NCBI GenBank assembly: GCA_964405665.1
Contig: CAYOOT010000006.1
Location: forward strand, 1 to 64,000
Length of the DNA: 64,000 nucleotides
Direction: 5' to 3'
DNA from: CAYOOT01 sp964405665
GTDB taxonomy: Bacteria; Bdellovibrionota_C; UBA2361; SZUA-149; CAZDWZ01
Position 1 is the stretch's first letter. Every line of letters starts with the position of its first letter. This document shows positions 60,464-64,000 of this stretch, piece by piece. Position numbers and translations under genes: made by a program. The notes under the pieces were generated by a model, which saw only the letters and a program-made list of their open reading frames with translations, made no database searches and was not told where the DNA came from.

Positions 60464-61461
60464 CAGAGCCCATCGGTATAGATTTTCTTAATAACATCTT
60501 CGATGTTTGGTTCAGACAAAATCACATCAGAAACATTAAAATTTGCTAAAATATCTTTTAATAAATCTCCAGTAGAAAGCAGGTTAGGATCATATTGACA
60601 AATTGCCCTTCTGCTACCCTCCATTTCATAACTAAGTTTTTCTTGGAAAAAAAATTTTAATTTGTCTACTGGGGTTTCTGTGGAGAAATCAATAACCAAG
60701 CTTCTCTTTAATCCAGGTAAAGATTTTATTTTATGAATACTACCATCATACATCACAATGCCCTTATCCAAGATTACAATCCTTGTGCACAGCTCCTCAA
60801 TCTCCTTTAAATCATGGGTTGTCAGTAAGATTGTGGTTTTAAATTCTTTGTTGATATATTTTAAAAACTCGCGAATACTGTCTTTAGCAATAGCATCAAG
60901 CCCAATAGTTGGTTCATCAAGAAATAGAATCTTTGGTTGATGCAATAAGCTTGCTGCCAAATCACACTTCATTCTTTGTCCGAGAGAAAGTTTTCGAACA
61001 GGGGTGTTCAACAAATCTCTTAAATTAAGAACATCACACAAAATATCCAATCTTTTTTTATAATCGGCATTGGAAACTTTGTAAATTTTTGCCAGAAGTT
61101 TAAAAGATTCAATTACTGCGATATCCCACCAGAGTTGAGTGCGTTGTCCAAAGACCACACCGATCGAACAAGTATAAGTTTTGCGATCGCGAAAGGGATC
61201 AAAACCAAGAATATTCATTTGTCCGGAAGTTGATTTTAAAATACCAGTTAGCATTTTGATACTCGTTGATTTACCTGCGCCATTTGGTCCGATATAGCCC
61301 AGTAACTCACCTTCATTAATCGATAGACTAATATTATCCACGGCTTTAAAGTCAGTATAGTTTCTTTGAATCAGGTCTTTGAGTCCGCCGCTTATTCCTT
61401 CTCGCTTTTTTTGTTGCTTAAAGATCTTTGTGAGGTTTTTTACTTGGATAATTTCTGGCAT
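60463..61461 (-). CDS. ABC-2 type transporter ATP-binding protein
   Basis: A 332-residue ATPase. Walker A is YIGPNGAGKSTSIKMLTG near residue 57, the signature LSLGQRMKCDLAASLLH near 158, Walker B ILFLDEPTIGLD near 178, and the switch His in LLTTHDLKEIE near 215. The C-terminal extension to about 332 residues is normal for drug- or polysaccharide-type ABC-2 ATPases. First gene of the operon that runs to the TauE-like gene. Divergent from the solute-binding lipoprotein at 61521. Confidence 0.92.
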   Translation of the reverse strand: MPEIIQVKNLTKIFKQQKKREGISGGLKDLIQRNYTDFKAVDNISLSINEGELLGYIGPNGAGKSTSIKMLTGILKSTSGQMNILGFDPFRDRKTYTCSIGVVFGQRTQLWWDIAVIESFKLLAKIYKVSNADYKKRLDILCDVLNLRDLLNTPVRKLSLGQRMKCDLAASLLHQPKILFLDEPTIGLDAIAKDSIREFLKYINKEFKTTILLTTHDLKEIEELCTRIVILDKGIVMYDGSIHKIKSLPGLKRSLVIDFSTETPVDKLKFFFQEKLSYEMEGSRRAICQYDPNLLSTGDLLKDILANFNVSDVILSEPNIEDVIKKIYTDGL

Positions 61462-61520
61462 AATATGTTATTTAGACTTAACTAAAATAAATTGCAATAT
61501 TCAACTAAAGGACAATTTCT

Positions 61521-62666
61521 ATGTTCAAAAAAATTTTCTTTCTTTTAATTTTCTCTATTAGTTCTTGTAAAAATAATACAGAAACAAAAAATAATCCCAA
61601 TGATAGCGCCAATCAGCAAAAAATCAAAATTGGTTGGATTGGAGCGCTTACTGGTCCGGTAACAAAATTCGGGTCTTACCAGGCGGCACAAATTGCACTT
61701 GAGGATATTAATGCCAGTGGAGGAATTAATGGAAAACCGCTGGAACTTATTTTTGAAGACGGACAATGTAACGGCAAATTTGCTGTCAGTGCTGCTAAGA
61801 AATTAATCGAATTAGATAAGGTCAATTTGATTTTGGGCGGACATTGCACTCCGGAATCCCTGGCCATTGCTCCCATTGTGGAAACTAAAAAAGTAGTGAT
61901 GCTAGCCGCTTCTACTACTACACCAAAATTAAGCAATGCCGGAGATTATGTTTTTAGATTAAGTCCAGTTAATACTTCCGGAACAAAGTTGATAATTGAT
62001 TACTTAAAAAATACATTTAAGCCAAAGAAAATAGCGATATTTTATGAGCTAACCGATTATGCCGCTCCTCCGGCAGAATTATTAAAATCAGAAATAGAAA
62101 AAAATCCTTCGATGGAACTTGTATTTTTTGAAAGCTTTAATACTGGCGAAACGGATTTTAGAACTTTAATATCTAGATTAAAAAGTAAAGAAGCTGATGC
62201 CATTTACGTTGGCACTCAATCCCAAGATTCTGCCTCCTTGGTAGTTAAGCAAATTAAAGAGCAAAATATTTCCACACAACTTTTTGGCAATGAAGTTTTT
62301 GGTGGAGTAGTTGTCTCTCATCCTGAGCAAAAGGCAGATTTTGAAAATTCTATTTATGCCGAGCCTTTTTTTGATCCAACAACTGCCTTGACCAGCCCTT
62401 TTGTTGATAAATATGAAAAGAAATTTGGAACAAGAGCATTACCTTTTGGAATTTGGACAGCGGAAGCTTATGATACTGTAATGTTGCTTGCTAAATTAGT
62501 AAAAGAATGTGGAGAAAGTGCTGAGGCGATAAAAACTTGCCTCTATCAAGTTAAAGACTATGCCGGTGCTTCAGGAATAGTTTCTATTGATAGCAATGGC
62601 GACGGAGTGAGAAAATACTACATTAATAAAATTGTCGACGGTAAACCGCAAAGAATTGGAGGCTAA
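61521..62666 (+). CDS. Branched-chain amino acid-type binding lipoprotein (orphan)
   Basis: A 381-residue Peripla_BP_6 protein. The N-terminus has a lipobox (FSISSC) and the first lobe begins IKIGWIGALTGPVTKFGSYQ. Other typical parts are DINASGGINGKPLELIFEDG and GGHCTPESLAIAPIVE. It resembles the protein at 20387 in family but not in export signal (lipoprotein here, soluble there). No transporter permease genes adjoin. Its stop overlaps that of the convergent cysteine-rich gene F. Confidence 0.88.
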   Translation: MFKKIFFLLIFSISSCKNNTETKNNPNDSANQQKIKIGWIGALTGPVTKFGSYQAAQIALEDINASGGINGKPLELIFEDGQCNGKFAVSAAKKLIELDKVNLILGGHCTPESLAIAPIVETKKVVMLAASTTTPKLSNAGDYVFRLSPVNTSGTKLIIDYLKNTFKPKKIAIFYELTDYAAPPAELLKSEIEKNPSMELVFFESFNTGETDFRTLISRLKSKEADAIYVGTQSQDSASLVVKQIKEQNISTQLFGNEVFGGVVVSHPEQKADFENSIYAEPFFDPTTALTSPFVDKYEKKFGTRALPFGIWTAEAYDTVMLLAKLVKECGESAEAIKTCLYQVKDYAGASGIVSIDSNGDGVRKYYINKIVDGKPQRIGG

Positions 62667-64000
62667 TTAATCTTAGAGTGATAGCAAGTTTCACACAAAA
62701 TCCTACTATCATAATCTTTTGGCCAACTGGTTTTAGTGCTCTTTAAACATTGCTGACATTTGCTTTCTCGCAGCTCTCCGGAAAAAGGAATCCATTGATA
62801 ATTATCTTGGAGACGATGAGTATAATAGGAAGACGGTAAGGGCACGCCGATTTTATTGGAAAAAATTATATCAGCTTTGCTGATTTTAAATGGACGTTGA
62901 TATTCTTCATCCCAAAAAACTGTATTTGTTAGCGAATGCTGCGGATCATTTAATGCCGCTTGGATTAAATCGGAACTTAGTTGATCGATAATTTCCCGAG
63001 AAGAGCAATAATTTGTTTGCTGACGCTCTAATTTTGCTGCTGTTCTAAACCCTAATTTACTTTGTTCTTCTTCTGATAATTTAAAACGAAATCCGGATAA
63101 ACTTTCATTATAGGGATTGGGTGCAAAATGCCCGGGAAAGAAGGTCCCCCACTCTCCTGTTTCTTTCATTTGTTCAATAATCTGATCTTTTAAAATTCGA
63201 TATTCTTTTTCGGAATAAGCTTTATTGAAAATATGAAATTTTTTCTGAAATAAACCACAACAAGCAAAACAATTTTCGCACTGAAAACAATAAGCCGAGT
63301 AATCGCAAAAACGACAGGAATTAAGTTCAAAACTGAAGCTGGTTTGATAACAAAAAACATTCATTACGGAATAATAAGTTAGCTCCGTGCCGATTGTTCC
63401 CATTGCATCTAATGTAAATTTGGCATTGGGACCGGAGACGGCATCGTTGACGCAATTCTCATGATAGGAAAGCTCAAAACAGTTTTCGCAATTCTTGCAA
63501 TGTTCCAAATAGTTTCCACTGCTATCTTCAGACTTGTCTATAAAAACAGCCTTGTGATAAGCCGTTTTTAACATCATCTCGGCAAAAAAACTTTTAGCTT
63601 TTTGATAAACTGTATTCGATAATAAGTTCCAGTTTTTCTTAGTTTCTTGAAATTCACTTTCCGTCATCTGCTTGTTGCCGAAACAAAAGCGTTTGTTTCT
63701 TAAATTAAAACAAAACATGCAATCGCGACAATTTCTACAATCATAAAGAAAAGTGGAATCCTGAACATTGCGGCAATGAATGCCATAAATTAAATTATAG
63801 CAGTCTTGAGAACAGACCAAATCAAAACAAAGCTCAGAATTGATTCCAAATACACAATAGTGACAATCTCTTAATTTGGTACAGTAAATACAGTAATGAC
63901 AATCTTCGGAATATTCTCCGGAATGACAGAGATAACAATTTTTGCTGTGATAAAAATCATCAGTATATTCACAGTTCTGGTTACTCTTTTGAAAAATATG
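62663..64000 (-). CDS. Cysteine-rich repeat protein (family member F), 5' end outside window
   Basis: The frame is open from the window edge (64000) to the stop at 62663, so about 445 residues are present and the N-terminus is missing. A start at 63820 (TTG) would be artificial, since the homologous sequence continues upstream as NQNCEYTDDFYHSKNCYLC. Two Cys-rich regions end in CMFCFNLRNKRFC then NKQMTESEF, and in CFACCGLFQKKFH then NKAYSEKEY. Then come EWGTFFPGHFAPNPYNES and a C-terminal module with CQQC and CETCYH. Convergent with the binding lipoprotein and overlapping it by four bases at the stops. Function unknown. Confidence 0.78.
   Translation of the reverse strand, partial: HIFQKSNQNCEYTDDFYHSKNCYLCHSGEYSEDCHYCIYCTKLRDCHYCVFGINSELCFDLVCSQDCYNLIYGIHCRNVQDSTFLYDCRNCRDCMFCFNLRNKRFCFGNKQMTESEFQETKKNWNLLSNTVYQKAKSFFAEMMLKTAYHKAVFIDKSEDSSGNYLEHCKNCENCFELSYHENCVNDAVSGPNAKFTLDAMGTIGTELTYYSVMNVFCYQTSFSFELNSCRFCDYSAYCFQCENCFACCGLFQKKFHIFNKAYSEKEYRILKDQIIEQMKETGEWGTFFPGHFAPNPYNESLSGFRFKLSEEEQSKLGFRTAAKLERQQTNYCSSREIIDQLSSDLIQAALNDPQHSLTNTVFWDEEYQRPFKISKADIIFSNKIGVPLPSSYYTHRLQDNYQWIPFSGELRESKCQQCLKSTKTSWPKDYDSRILCETCYHSKIN

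Noticed and set aside
63640..63820. Start codon for cysteine-rich gene F at 63820
   Set aside because: The same frame stays open and homologous up to the window edge, so the gene is truncated by the window, not started at the TTG.

Overview
The window reads as a piece of an AT-rich chromosome from a Gram-negative bacterium. It holds a replication-origin region (dnaA, dnaN, recF, gyrB, gyrA) together with outer-membrane functions: a TolC/NodT lipoprotein, an RND pump, a beta-barrel protein and an MprF/AcvB lipid-modification pair. GyrB carries the insertion usual in Gram-negative enzymes, and F0 ATP synthase genes stand apart from the F1 genes, as in many deltaproteobacteria. A deltaproteobacteria/Bdellovibrionota-like or related uncultured lineage is my best guess; the phylum cannot be fixed from the sequence alone. 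Coding is dense on both strands, with many 4-base stop/start overlaps. I see no tRNA, rRNA, CRISPR array or intact insertion sequence.

Layout. 0-6.7 kb: bioA-bioD, an unknown gene coupled to a spore-photoproduct-lyase-like radical SAM gene, and secA. 6.7-8.2 kb: a beta-barrel protein and a small membrane protein. 8.3-11.3 kb (minus): accC, an RluA-type pseudouridine synthase and an SDR. 11.4-14.1 kb: trxB, then atpI-like, atpB and atpE on the minus strand. 14.3-18.7 kb: dnaA, a 440-base origin-like gap, dnaN and recF. 18.7-26.1 kb: an accessory block that separates recF from gyrB, with two loci of a cysteine-rich protein family, a solute-binding protein, a KefB-like antiporter, an SrkA-like kinase and a TrmB-type regulator. 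26.4-33.2 kb: gyrB, gyrA and a fatty-acyl-AMP-ligase-like gene. 33.3-40.6 kb: a broken XRE regulator, an SRPBCC protein and a tetR-nodT-mfp-rnd efflux operon. 40.6-44.9 kb: an ORF6N gene beside a 63-base palindrome, then a third cysteine-rich gene, alaX and a double AsnC regulator. 45-46.9 kb: rarD-like gene and gpsA. 47-53.3 kb: a four-gene operon (cysteine-rich gene, acvB-like, mprF, DUF1003). 53.4-57.3 kb: a nucleotidyltransferase-like gene, a zinc-ribbon membrane protein, an AAA/DUF4143 ATPase, and decayed cysteine-rich and TrmB genes back to back. 57.3-61.5 kb: an ABC-2 exporter operon interrupted by a small ORF plus nucleotidyltransferase pair. 61.5-64 kb: a second solute-binding lipoprotein and a last cysteine-rich gene that runs off the window.

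The most unusual content is the cysteine-rich family: six loci in 64 kb, with no function I can name. Full-length members have zinc-ribbon-like modules at the ends and two copies of a cysteine-rich repeat region that ends in a conserved motif (FGCxxL then NKQYSKEEY). One member is split into two genes, and one is a remnant. Their neighbourhoods recur: twice beside a divergent TrmB-type regulator, twice beside an orphan branched-chain-amino-acid-type binding protein, once in an operon with MprF/AcvB and once next to alaX. A second genome-wide theme is a family of intergenic hairpins with GTAGGGGC ends (five sites here) whose stems vary in a compensating way; two of them supply the stop codon of the adjacent gene.
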